From Lentisphaeria bacterium (lineage in GTDB: Bacteria; Verrucomicrobiota; Lentisphaeria; Victivallales; Victivallaceae), in assembly GCA_017508385.1 (NCBI GenBank), contig JAFVZB010000059.1, forward strand, positions 1 through 43,424: 43,424 nucleotides of DNA, in the 5' to 3' direction. Below are positions 16,636-25,105 of this stretch, piece by piece. The number at the start of each line of letters is the position of its first letter. Positions within the stretch are counted from its first letter, which is position 1. A program made the translations under genes and the position numbers. The notes below the pieces were generated by a model. That model was not told where the DNA came from and did no database searches. It worked only from the letters and a program-made list of their open reading frames with translations.

Positions 16636-16926
16636 ATGAGTAACGAAAACAAGCTCGCAGTAGAGCTGCGCGACGTCACCGGCAGCGGTGCAGCGCGGCG
16701 TCTTCGCCACAGCGGAATGATCCCTGCCGTTATCTACGGCTGCGGAGCAGAAAACCGGATGGTCTCAGTCAGCGCTGATGCCTGGAAGGTTTGGACCGGT
16801 CACCATGACGGCAACGATATCACTCTCGTTGTCGATGGCAAAGAGGTTCCCGCTACCGTCCGTGAGGTTCAGTACAACTACCTCAAGAACTACGTTGTTC
16901 ACATCGATTTTCAGCTCAACGCCTGA
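16636..16926 (+). CDS. rplY: Ribosomal protein bL25
   Basis: 96 residues, the short (E. coli-like) form without the CTC C-terminal domain. It binds 5S rRNA in the 50S subunit. LRDVTGSGAARRLRHSGMIPAVIYG is the family's N-terminal signature and the ending VREVQYNYLKNYVVHIDFQ matches the usual 'v.kd.q.hp....ihvDF' tail. AAAGGA precedes the ATG. Its position directly before pth is a widely conserved pairing. Confidence 0.93.
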   Translation: MSNENKLAVELRDVTGSGAARRLRHSGMIPAVIYGCGAENRMVSVSADAWKVWTGHHDGNDITLVVDGKEVPATVREVQYNYLKNYVVHIDFQLNA

Positions 16927-16972
16927 GATTTGATGTGAGAGTTTTCCGGATATCGCAGTAAGGAGTTTTTTA

Positions 16973-17596
16973 ATGAGGCAATCCGCCGGAGTGATAAAAC
17001 TGGTGGTCGGTCTGGGTAATCCCGGGCGTGAATACGAATCCACCCGCCACAATGTCGGATTTATGGTCGTAAACAAACTTCTTGCCGGATTTCCCGCCGG
17101 AAGGTTTGAAGAGAGTTCCAGCGCAGAGAGCCGCCTGTTCACGGGCCGCTTGAGAGGTAAGGAGCTCGCTCTTCAAATGCCGCAGACCTACATGAATTTA
17201 AGCGGTAAGGCGGTGGCACTTTATGCCAGAAGAAATCAGATAAAACCGGAAGAGATCCTGGTGATAAGCGATGATCTTGATTTGCCGCTCGGCAGAATAA
17301 GATTGCGTGCAGGCGGTTCCGACGGCGGTCACAACGGTTTGAAATCAATAATTGCCGAACTCGGCAGTGCATCTTTCAAACGTTTGCGCATCGGTATCGG
17401 TCATCAGGAGTCAGGCACCACAGCGGACTATGTTCTCGGAAGTTTCAGTACAGAAGAGACTCCGGTTCTCAACGAGGTGCTTGAGCGGGCGGCAGAGGCA
17501 GTAAATTGTGTTTTGTCAGCAGGCATGAGTTGTGCCATGAACAAATACAATGTCAAGCCGCAGCAAATTGAAAAAGAAACAGAAACAACCTTATAA
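16973..17596 (+). CDS. pth: Peptidyl-tRNA hydrolase
   Basis: 207 residues. It releases tRNA from peptidyl-tRNA dropped by ribosomes. VVGLGNPGREYESTRHNVGF contains the catalytic His and a conserved Asn; the substrate-binding MPQTYMNLSGKAV, the ISDDLDLPLG block with the catalytic Asp, and GGHNGLKSI follow in order. AAGGAG lies about 8 bases before the ATG at 16973. The gene ends 16 bases before rpsF. Confidence 0.96.
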   Translation: MRQSAGVIKLVVGLGNPGREYESTRHNVGFMVVNKLLAGFPAGRFEESSSAESRLFTGRLRGKELALQMPQTYMNLSGKAVALYARRNQIKPEEILVISDDLDLPLGRIRLRAGGSDGGHNGLKSIIAELGSASFKRLRIGIGHQESGTTADYVLGSFSTEETPVLNEVLERAAEAVNCVLSAGMSCAMNKYNVKPQQIEKETETTL

Positions 17597-17612
17597 AAAG
17601 AGAGGTACTATT

Positions 17613-17939
17613 TTGAAAAAGTACGAAGCAGTGTTCATTCTGGACATCCGCAAGTCGGAGGATGAGGGCGCAGCCTTCACCAAGGAGTTTGAGGAGCTGA
17701 TCGTTTCTCTGGGCGGTAAACTTGAATCAACCACCCCCATGGGTCGTCGTCAGTTCACCTACGAGATCGACAAACGCCGCGCAGGTCTTTACTTCGACTT
17801 CGTTTTCGAAGTGGCTCCCGCCGCCGTCAAAGAGATCAAGGAGCGTTACAAACTTGATCAGCGCATCCTGCGCAATATGATTCTGATCTACGACCGTCCC
17901 GAGAACGTCGGCGGCAAGATCGATATCAAACTTGACTGA
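17613..17939 (+). CDS. rpsF: Ribosomal protein bS6, TTG start
   Basis: 108 residues beginning KKYEAVFILDIRKSEDE, the conserved S6 N-terminus, and including TTPMGRRQFTYEIDKRRAGLY and LDQRILRNMILIY. It binds the 16S platform as a heterodimer with bS18, encoded nearby at 18660. The start is a TTG at 17613 with AGAGG at 17601-17605 (7-base spacing); no ATG lies near. The frame is open back to 17550 but that extension overlaps the end of pth and has no S6 similarity. The order rpsF-ssb-rpsR-rplI is the classic cluster. Confidence 0.94.
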   Translation: MKKYEAVFILDIRKSEDEGAAFTKEFEELIVSLGGKLESTTPMGRRQFTYEIDKRRAGLYFDFVFEVAPAAVKEIKERYKLDQRILRNMILIYDRPENVGGKIDIKLD

Positions 17940-18011
17940 TAGGCAAAGTTATTTTATCAACGGCAAAATTTTTAAGTCACATACAATTTCACAGAGCATT
18001 CGGAGTAGAAT

Positions 18012-18593
18012 ATGGCAAGTTTGAATAAAGTTTTTCTTCTGGGTAATCTCACCCGTGACCCTGATCTGCGCGGACTTCCGAGCGGTCAGAACGTGTGCGA
18101 ACTTCGTCTTGCAGTAAGCCGCCGTTTCCAGAACAGCAGCGGGCAGGATGTTGAAGATACCTGTTTTGTTGATGTGGTCGTCTGGGGACGCACCGCAGCA
18201 AATTGCAAACAATTTCTTTCCAAAGGCTCTCAGGTGATGGTCGAAGGCCGTCTCCAGCTCGATCAGTGGGAGGATCGCAACGGCGGCGGACAGCGTCAGC
18301 GTCTGCGTGTTGTTGCCGAGCAGATACAGTTCATGAACCGCCGTTCCCAGAACGAGGGCGGTCAGAACAATGGTTATGCTCCCCGCTCAAACGGACAGGC
18401 TCCCCACAATGACTACGGTCAGAACGGCGGTGTCTATACCCAGAACGCTCCTGCCTACAATCAGTCCCAGCCCTACGGCGGCTCACCCTACGGCGATTTC
18501 AGCCGCGGCAGCCAGCCGATGGATCAGGTTCCCCAGATGCCGGGCAATGACTACGGTCAGGCAGGTCCCGGAGATGATGAGGTTCCGTTTTAA
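18012..18593 (+). CDS. ssb: Single-stranded DNA-binding protein
   Basis: 193 residues. The OB fold spans about 1-110, starting LNKVFLLGNLTRDPDLR and containing CFVDVVVWGRTAANCKQFL and GSQVMVEGRLQLDQWED. A low-complexity Gln/Asn/Gly/Tyr-rich linker follows, then the acidic tip GDDEVPF, which recruits replication and repair partners. It lies between rpsF and rpsR as in many bacteria. GGAG precedes the ATG by about 6 bases. Confidence 0.97.
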   Translation: MASLNKVFLLGNLTRDPDLRGLPSGQNVCELRLAVSRRFQNSSGQDVEDTCFVDVVVWGRTAANCKQFLSKGSQVMVEGRLQLDQWEDRNGGGQRQRLRVVAEQIQFMNRRSQNEGGQNNGYAPRSNGQAPHNDYGQNGGVYTQNAPAYNQSQPYGGSPYGDFSRGSQPMDQVPQMPGNDYGQAGPGDDEVPF

Positions 18594-18659
18594 TAAACTG
18601 TGTGACTCAAAGTTGAAAAGATTTAACGTATTTTAAGTATAAACGAAAGGATTTCTGAA

Positions 18660-18896
18660 ATGCAAGGTCAGAAAAGACAGGGCGCCCGTCGCCGCAGCGC
18701 AGCCAAACCGAAAGTCTGCCGCTTCTGCGAGGCGAAAGTCAACTACATCGACTTCAAAGATGCTGAAACTCTTATGAAGTTCCAGACCGAAAACGGCAAA
18801 ATCATGCCGCGTCGTATCACCGGCAACTGCCTCAACCACCAGAAGATGCTCGCCGTCGCCGTCAAACGCGCCCGCATCATCGCTCTGGTTTACTGA
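18660..18896 (+). CDS. rpsR: Ribosomal protein bS18
   Basis: 78 residues: KVCRFCEAKVNYIDFKDAE, then KIMPRRITGNCLNHQKMLAVAVKRARIIALVY, the diagnostic S18 core. The first Cys pair (CRFC) is kept with a later Cys and His, so it may be the zinc-binding form. The upstream 66 bases hold a weak TTGAAA / TATAAA pair with a 19-bp spacer (18613-18643), a possible internal promoter. GAAAGGA is the ribosome site. Confidence 0.96.
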   Translation: MQGQKRQGARRRSAAKPKVCRFCEAKVNYIDFKDAETLMKFQTENGKIMPRRITGNCLNHQKMLAVAVKRARIIALVY

Positions 18897-18913
18897 TTTA
18901 AGGAGAATTTACC

Positions 18914-19366
18914 ATGGCTCAGATCAGTCTGATTCTTCTCGATGATGTGGAAAAACTCGGTCTCGCCGGAGACGAGGTCCATGTTGCTCCCGGCTATGCC
19001 CGCAACTACCTTATTCCCCGCGGACTCGCTGCCAAAGCCACTCCCGGAACTCTGCGTCTTATCGAATCACGCAAGGCGATGATCGCCGAGCGTCGTGCCA
19101 AAGAGCTTGCCGATGCCAAAGTTCTGGCTGAGAAACTCTCAAGTGTCGAGCTTTCGATCGCCATGCAGGCCACTGAGGATGATCAGCTCTTCGGCAGTGT
19201 CACTGCCCGCATGATCTCCGACGAGCTCGCTGCTCAGGGATATGCTGTTGACCACACCCGTGTCAAAGTTGAGCCCGCTATCAAGACCCTCGGCGGTTTT
19301 GATGTTGAGGTGAAGCTGCACGCTGAGGTCGCTGCCTCCGTCAAAGTCTGGGTTGTCCGTGGATGA
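18914..19366 (+). CDS. rplI: Ribosomal protein bL9
   Basis: 150 residues. The N-terminal domain ILLDDVEKLGLAGDEVHVAPGYARNYLIPRGLA is the L9 signature. A long helix (about 40-75) and the C-terminal rRNA-binding domain (DDQLFGSVTARMISDEL ...) follow. AAGGAG precedes the ATG. Its TGA stop overlaps the dnaB ATG (ATGA), coupling the two. Confidence 0.97.
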   Translation: MAQISLILLDDVEKLGLAGDEVHVAPGYARNYLIPRGLAAKATPGTLRLIESRKAMIAERRAKELADAKVLAEKLSSVELSIAMQATEDDQLFGSVTARMISDELAAQGYAVDHTRVKVEPAIKTLGGFDVEVKLHAEVAASVKVWVVRG

Positions 19367-20799
19367 TGAATTCCGGCAAGTCCAGCAACGGCACTGAAAT
19401 GAGTGCGGATAAGCGTCCGGCGGGGATTTTACCCGACCGGGCACGTCCGCACAGTATTCAGGTCGAAAGGGCAGTTCTCGCGGCGATGCTGCGGGAACCT
19501 GAAAGTTGTATAAATCTCGTCATTGAGAAGTTTCGCAGTGACGAGGTTTTTTACACTGCCGCCCATCGTGAAATTTACAAATGTATTATTGAACTTCACA
19601 ACCAGGATAATTCCCCGACCGATCTTGTGTCGGTTGCCCAGCGTCTCAGGGAAAAAAACAAACTTGAGGCGATCGGCGGAGAGGTTTATCTCGCCGAAAT
19701 TCTTGATAGTATTGCTACTACGGTCAACCTCGAATCATGGTGTCAGACTCTGGCAAAGTACGCAACTCTGCGCCGGATGATCGATGTCTGCTCAGGCTCG
19801 CTTGCCAAGTGCTACGATACTGATGCCGAAGCCATCAAACTTGTCGAGGAAATCGAGACCGATATATATAATATACGGGGCGGAGAGCAGTCCCAGAGTA
19901 TCCTCAGCATTGCCAATCTGGTCACTGAGGAGTTCAAAACCCTTTGCGAAATAAGTCAGGGTAAACACGAAGTCGGTATCCCCACCGGATTTACTCCAAT
20001 CGATGAGTGCACCGGAGGACTCAAGCCGGGTGAAATGTTCGTGCTTGCCGCCCGTCCTTCGATCGGCAAGACCAGTCTTGCGCTGAATGTGCTGCGCAAC
20101 GTTGCGCTCTGCGGAACAAATCCCCGTCCCGTAGCGTTCTTCAGCTTGGAAATGACCGGCAGCCAGATCGCCAGACGTCTTTTGTGTACTGAGTCGCAGA
20201 TTCCGGAATCCGTATTCTGGAACCACTCTTTTCAGGATAGCGACCTCACCCGGCTCACCAGTGCCGCCGCCAAGTTGAAGGCGGCAAAGATATTTATTGA
20301 CCCGACCGGAGGTATCACCATCGCCGAGATGCGTGCCAAAGCGCGCCGTCTCAAAATGCAGCACAATATCGAGCTGATTGTCATCGACTATCTTCAGCTC
20401 ATGCACGCCGACGGACGCATCGAGAGCCGTCAGCAGGAGGTCGCTGAGATCTCCGGCGGAATAAAAAAACTTGCCAAAGACCTCGAGATCCCGGTGCTGG
20501 TGCTCGCCCAGCTCAACCGTGAGGTTGACAAGGCTACCGGTGCAGGAGCACGTCCGAAACTCGCCCATTTGCGTGAATCAGGAACCATTGAGCAGGATGC
20601 CGATATCGTAAGTTTCCTGCACCGTGACCGTGAGGAAAGCAAAGGTGCTGCCATGGGCGCAAGTGTCGAGGCTGAATGGATCATAGAAAAGAACCGTAAC
20701 GGCAGAACAGGAAACTTCAAACTGCTCTTCTTCCCATCACGGATGGAGTTTCTTCCTGCGGCACCCTGCAGTGAAGAGTTCGCTCCTGAGCAGAAGTAG
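19363..20799 (+). CDS. dnaB: Replicative DNA helicase DnaB
   Basis: 478 residues. The N-terminal helical domain (SIQVERAVLAAMLREPESC ...) binds primase. The RecA-like helicase domain starts near 190 with GIPTGFTPIDECTGGLKPGEMFVLAARPSIGKTSLALNV (Walker A ends GKTS). Walker B LIVIDYLQLMHAD lies near 345, and LAQLNREVDK with RESGTIEQDADIVSFLHR completes the DnaB pattern. It is the ring helicase of the replisome. The start could be either ATG of the ATGATG at 19363; both follow the rplI overlap. No intein or frameshift is seen. Confidence 0.97.
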   Translation: MMNSGKSSNGTEMSADKRPAGILPDRARPHSIQVERAVLAAMLREPESCINLVIEKFRSDEVFYTAAHREIYKCIIELHNQDNSPTDLVSVAQRLREKNKLEAIGGEVYLAEILDSIATTVNLESWCQTLAKYATLRRMIDVCSGSLAKCYDTDAEAIKLVEEIETDIYNIRGGEQSQSILSIANLVTEEFKTLCEISQGKHEVGIPTGFTPIDECTGGLKPGEMFVLAARPSIGKTSLALNVLRNVALCGTNPRPVAFFSLEMTGSQIARRLLCTESQIPESVFWNHSFQDSDLTRLTSAAAKLKAAKIFIDPTGGITIAEMRAKARRLKMQHNIELIVIDYLQLMHADGRIESRQQEVAEISGGIKKLAKDLEIPVLVLAQLNREVDKATGAGARPKLAHLRESGTIEQDADIVSFLHRDREESKGAAMGASVEAEWIIEKNRNGRTGNFKLLFFPSRMEFLPAAPCSEEFAPEQK

Positions 20800-20824
20800 T
20801 TAAAGAATAACACGGGGTTGGAAA

Positions 20825-23143
20825 ATGAATTTGAAAAAACAGCTGTTGGCGCTTGCGGCAGGAGCCTTTTTCGCTTGCGGAGCGGCAGAGGTCGGCAGCG
20901 TTGTGTTTGAACAGTCCGGGGCGACCCGGCTGCAGGAGGCGATGCTCAAAGCCTATACCAGACTTGCTCCCGGCGTTGAGTTTTCAAGAGATAAGCTGGA
21001 TGCTGACATCAAGAGTCTGCACAATACCGGACACTTTTCAGATGTGACCGGAGAGACCGAAACCGCTGAAGATGGCAAAATCAAGGTGACTTACCGTTTG
21101 AAGAGCCGTCCGAGAATATCGAAGATAGAGTTTTCCGGCAACGTCAAGTTTCCCACGCACGAGCTGGGTAAAGAGTTGACGCTCCACCCGGGAATGGTGT
21201 TCAGCGACAAGGAGCTTTTGCAGAGTACCCGCAATCTCAGAAAGTTCTACCACGACCGCGGCTATCTCGAAGCCAATATTCAGCTGCCCCACATCGTGAC
21301 GGCTCCGGATGGAACGGTCAGCATCACTTTTGTGATCGTTGAAAATCTGCGTTTGAAAGTCAATGATGTCACTTTTGAGGGGGCGTCCAAGTTTTCAGAG
21401 TGGGATTTGCGCCACAGCATCGCCAACCGTTTCAATTACATCAACTGGGTTCCGCTGCTGCGTGATTATATCCATCTGGGAATGCTCGACCGCACCGAGC
21501 TTGAGCTTGACAAGGCAAGACTGCGGGATAAATATCACGACGAGGGATATCTTGATTTCAAGGTCGAAGAGGTGACCAGCAAGCCGACTGCCGACGACCC
21601 TGAGTTTGTCGATCTCAACTTCAAAATAAAAGAGGGCGAGCCCTACAAAGTCGGCAAAGTGGTCATCCACGGCAACACTATTTTCAAAAACGGCGAGCTT
21701 GAGCGCTGCATCCGTCTGGTGGAAAACGGGCTTTTCCGCCGCTCGGACGAGGAGAGCACCGTGCGCGGAATAATCTCTCTTTACGAGACTCTCGGTCACT
21801 GCGATGTCAGCTGCCGTGCCGTGCGCAAAGAGGATTTTGAAAAGAAGGTCTGCCACGTCGATCTGGTGATAACCGAGGGACGTAAATACAATGTCCGTGA
21901 CGTCATCATCGTCGGCAACACCGCTACCAAAGAGAAAGTCATCCGCCGTGAGCTGGCTATCCAGCCCGGAGATCCCGTTGACCGCAACAGAATAGATGTC
22001 AGCCGCCGCCGTCTGCTGGGTATGGGATACTTCACCAAGGTCGAGGCTGCGGCTGTCAATGCTGAATCCCTTGCCGAAAAGGATGTCCGCATCACCGTCG
22101 AGGAAAAAGAGAGCCGTTACCAGTTCCGCATCGGAGCAGGTGTCTCTGACACCAACTCCTTCTTCGGAATGGCTGAGATATCCACCGACAACTTCGATGT
22201 CGCCAATCCGAAAAACTGGTTTTACGGAGGCGGTCAGCGTTTGCGTCTGCGCGGTATCCTCGGTGTGGAAAATGCCGGTTTCAACCTTGACTTCATCGAG
22301 CCCTGGTTCGCAGATATGCCCATCCGCTTTGAGCTCTCAGGCTTCATGAACACCGTTGAGTACGACAACTGGGATGAGGAGCGCATCGGCGGCAGAATGA
22401 GTTTCCAGCGCAAGATATTCGACGACTTCACCTCAGTGGCACTCGGCTACAAGTTTGAGCTGGTCAGAGTCACCGACCCGAGCCACCGTCTCGAGGATTA
22501 TCTCGACCACAACGATCAGACCGGAACTCACCGTGTGAGTCAGCCGTCACTCATGCTGGTGCGTGATACCCGTGACAGTCTGACCGACCCGACCGAGGGT
22601 TACAGGATAAGTCTCTTCGGTTCGATCACTCCGAGAGCCCTCGGCTCAAGTGCCGATTACTACCGCCTCGAGGCTAAAGCAAGTTACTACACCAGCTTCT
22701 TTGACAAAGCCATCATCGTCATGGCAGGAGCCAAGGTCGGAACGGTTGCGGCGTTCAACCGCAACGATGATGTTCCGGTGTTCGAGCGTTATTTCCTCGG
22801 CGGCGGAGACTCCCTGCGCGGATTTGAGTACCGCACGGTCGGTCCTGTCCGCCACGATGAAAATATCGGAGGTCAGAGCGTGCTGCTGTTGACCGCCGAG
22901 GTGAGCCATCCCATCTGGGGACCCGTGAGAGGAGCTTTCTTCATCGATGCAGGCAATGCTCCGAGAAGCTCATGGTCGATGCGTTTCAGCGACATCAATA
23001 TCGGTGCCGGCTGGGGATTGCGCATCAAACTGCCTCAGATCAATGTGCCGATCAAACTTGATATCGCCTATCCGTTCCTGAACAATCAGGATAATGAGCG
23101 CAGCAAAGTGCGTCTGCACTTCAATGTCGGATTTACATTCTGA
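20825..23143 (+). CDS. bamA: Outer membrane assembly factor BamA (Omp85)
   Basis: 772 residues. A signal peptide (KKQLLALAAGAFFACGA) is followed by five POTRA repeats to about residue 430 (for example RISKIEFSGNVKFP, VNDVTFEGASKF, VGKVVIHGNTIF, VRDVIIVGNTAT). A 16-strand barrel follows with the lid-loop motif GGGDSLRGFEYRTVGP and a C-terminal signature ending in Phe (LHFNVGFTF). It folds and inserts outer-membrane proteins, which shows the organism has a Gram-negative envelope. It starts 25 bases after dnaB with a weak purine-rich site and is followed by mazG after 13 bases. Confidence 0.96.
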   Translation: MNLKKQLLALAAGAFFACGAAEVGSVVFEQSGATRLQEAMLKAYTRLAPGVEFSRDKLDADIKSLHNTGHFSDVTGETETAEDGKIKVTYRLKSRPRISKIEFSGNVKFPTHELGKELTLHPGMVFSDKELLQSTRNLRKFYHDRGYLEANIQLPHIVTAPDGTVSITFVIVENLRLKVNDVTFEGASKFSEWDLRHSIANRFNYINWVPLLRDYIHLGMLDRTELELDKARLRDKYHDEGYLDFKVEEVTSKPTADDPEFVDLNFKIKEGEPYKVGKVVIHGNTIFKNGELERCIRLVENGLFRRSDEESTVRGIISLYETLGHCDVSCRAVRKEDFEKKVCHVDLVITEGRKYNVRDVIIVGNTATKEKVIRRELAIQPGDPVDRNRIDVSRRRLLGMGYFTKVEAAAVNAESLAEKDVRITVEEKESRYQFRIGAGVSDTNSFFGMAEISTDNFDVANPKNWFYGGGQRLRLRGILGVENAGFNLDFIEPWFADMPIRFELSGFMNTVEYDNWDEERIGGRMSFQRKIFDDFTSVALGYKFELVRVTDPSHRLEDYLDHNDQTGTHRVSQPSLMLVRDTRDSLTDPTEGYRISLFGSITPRALGSSADYYRLEAKASYYTSFFDKAIIVMAGAKVGTVAAFNRNDDVPVFERYFLGGGDSLRGFEYRTVGPVRHDENIGGQSVLLLTAEVSHPIWGPVRGAFFIDAGNAPRSSWSMRFSDINIGAGWGLRIKLPQINVPIKLDIAYPFLNNQDNERSKVRLHFNVGFTF

Positions 23144-23156
23144 CCGGAGTCGGGTT

Positions 23157-23969
23157 ATGGATGAGACAAAATACACTCCTGATGCCGGGGGATTGCTTGC
23201 GGTTCTCCGCCGCCTGAGAGCTCCCGACGGCTGTCCGTGGGATCGCAAACAGACCCGTGAGTCGCTCTCACGCCATCTGGCAGGTGAGACGGCTGAACTG
23301 CTCGATGCCATCGACCGCAACGATTCAACGGATATCTGCGATGAGCTCGGAGATGTGTTGATGAATATATTTCTCCAGATACTCGTCGCCGAAGAGAAGG
23401 GGGAATTTACTCCGACCGATGTCTGGAAAAACGTCATAGATAAGATGATACGCCGCCACGAGCATATTTTCGGCGATGCGGTGGCAGAGACTCCTGAGGA
23501 TGTTACCCGTATCTGGCTCGAGGTGAAAAAGCGTGAGCGTGCGGGCAGAGAGCAGCCCGAAAGGTATCTCGGAAGCGTCAAACACACCCTCTCAGCTGTT
23601 GAAAGAAGCGAGAAGCTCCAGAAGAAAGCTGCGGAAGTCGGTTTCGACTGGCAGAGCATCGACGGAGTTGTCGGCAAGGTGAGAGAGGAAATATGTGAGG
23701 TCGAGCAGGCTCTTGCAGGCGGTAATGATAAGGAGATCGACGACGAGTTGAGCGATTTGCTCTTTTCGGTGGTGAATCTTATCCGTTTCCGGGGAGCAAA
23801 AACTTCAGAGGAGCTTTTGCGTGCCGCGAACCGCAAGTTTGAACGCCGCTTTGATTATGTCGAACAACATCTTGCGGCAGAGGGAATAGAGCTCTCTGAT
23901 GCCGGAGTTGACAAAATGGAAGAGTTGTGGCAACAATGCAAGCATGAGGAAAAGTGTAAAAATGCGTAA
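23157..23969 (+). CDS. mazG: Nucleoside triphosphate pyrophosphohydrolase MazG
   Basis: 270 residues from the ATG at 23157, chosen because GGAG (23145-23148) lies 8 bases upstream; the frame is open further back into bamA but without MazG similarity. The N-terminal block LRAPDGCPWDRKQT and Mg-binding ETAELLDAID with DELGDVLMNIFLQ form domain 1; REEICEVEQALAGG and DDELSDLLFSVVNLIRF form domain 2. It is the tandem-domain MazG that hydrolyses (d)NTPs to monophosphates and PPi. It overlaps arnB by 8 bases. Confidence 0.95.
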   Translation: MDETKYTPDAGGLLAVLRRLRAPDGCPWDRKQTRESLSRHLAGETAELLDAIDRNDSTDICDELGDVLMNIFLQILVAEEKGEFTPTDVWKNVIDKMIRRHEHIFGDAVAETPEDVTRIWLEVKKRERAGREQPERYLGSVKHTLSAVERSEKLQKKAAEVGFDWQSIDGVVGKVREEICEVEQALAGGNDKEIDDELSDLLFSVVNLIRFRGAKTSEELLRAANRKFERRFDYVEQHLAAEGIELSDAGVDKMEELWQQCKHEEKCKNA

Positions 23970-25104
23970 AGATTTTCTGCCGTTCACCCGTCCTCAGGTA
24001 ACTGAAGAGGATATCGCCTGCGTAAGCGCAGTTTTAAGGTCAGGCTGGATCACCAATGGTCCGGCAAACTCAGGATTTGAACAGGAAGTTGCGAAGTTAT
24101 CAAACAGCAAACACGCAGTCGCTCTTGCCAGTGCCACGGGGGCGATGCACATTCTGCTCGAATCCATGAACATCGGCTCTGGCGATGAGGTCATTCTGCC
24201 CTCGATGACCTGGGTTTCGATGGTCAACATGGTGGAGTTGGTGGGAGCAACTCCGGTGTTCGCTGAAATCGACCGTGAGACCATGCTGGTGACTCCTGAA
24301 AGTATTGCCGCTGTCATCACTGAACGTACCAGACTGATAGTTCCGGTGCACTTTGCCGGAGTTCCCGTTGACATCGACGGAATAAGGGCGGTTGCCGGAA
24401 ATATTCCTGTTGTCGAAGATGCCGCCCACGCCATCGGAACATATTACAAAGGCCGTCACATCGGTTCAGACAACTCTGCGATATACAGTTTCCACGCCAT
24501 CAAAAATATCACCTGCGGCGAGGGAGGTATGTTCGTTACCAATGATTCCGAACTCGAAAAACTTATGCGCCGCTGGAAATTCCACGGCATATCCATGGAT
24601 GCTTTCGACCGGGAAAACCGCGGACGCTCTCCGCAGGCTGAGGTCGTTGAGCCGGGATTCAAATACAATCTTACCGATATTTGCGCCGCTCTCGGACTCA
24701 ATCAGCTCAAACGGCTCGATGCCATAAATGCCAGGCGCACTGAGCTTGCGATGCTTTACCGTGAAGCGTTCAAAAATATTCCTGAGATACGTCCGCTGGG
24801 CGATCCGTCAGGATACGATTTCAAGAGTGCGTGGCACTTGTTTGTAGTCAGAGTCGATACTCCGAAAATCGACCGTGACACTTTTATGGCGGAGCTGAAA
24901 AAGCTGAACATCGGAACCGGCTTGCACTTCCGCTGTGCCCACTTGCAGAAGTTTTACCGTGAAAAGTACGGCTATGTTCCGGGAGTTCTGCCCAATACAG
25001 AGTACAACAGTGACAGAATATGCAGTCTGCCGCTCTTTCCGGATATGACACCTGATGACGTCAACGATGTTATCGGGGCGATAAAGAACGTGCTGGCGAG
25101 GTAA
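23962..25104 (+). CDS. arnB: UDP-4-amino-4-deoxy-L-arabinose aminotransferase ArnB
   Basis: 380 residues, a PLP enzyme of the DegT/DnrJ/EryC1 family. It follows the ArnB pattern closely along its length: FLPFTRPQVTEED at the start, VLRSGWITNGP, EDAAHAIGTYYKGRHIG, the Schiff-base Lys in FHAIKNITCGEGG, GFKYNLTDI, NIGTGLHFRCAH and ICSLPLFPDMTPDD near the end. In characterised bacteria ArnB transfers an amino group from glutamate to UDP-4-keto-pentose to make UDP-L-Ara4N. I chose the ATG at 23962, 7 bases after GAGGAAAAG, rather than the one at 23944. It overlaps mazG by 8 bases and is followed after one base by an ArnT-like gene. Confidence 0.93.
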   Translation: MRKDFLPFTRPQVTEEDIACVSAVLRSGWITNGPANSGFEQEVAKLSNSKHAVALASATGAMHILLESMNIGSGDEVILPSMTWVSMVNMVELVGATPVFAEIDRETMLVTPESIAAVITERTRLIVPVHFAGVPVDIDGIRAVAGNIPVVEDAAHAIGTYYKGRHIGSDNSAIYSFHAIKNITCGEGGMFVTNDSELEKLMRRWKFHGISMDAFDRENRGRSPQAEVVEPGFKYNLTDICAALGLNQLKRLDAINARRTELAMLYREAFKNIPEIRPLGDPSGYDFKSAWHLFVVRVDTPKIDRDTFMAELKKLNIGTGLHFRCAHLQKFYREKYGYVPGVLPNTEYNSDRICSLPLFPDMTPDDVNDVIGAIKNVLAR

Positions 25105-25105
25105 G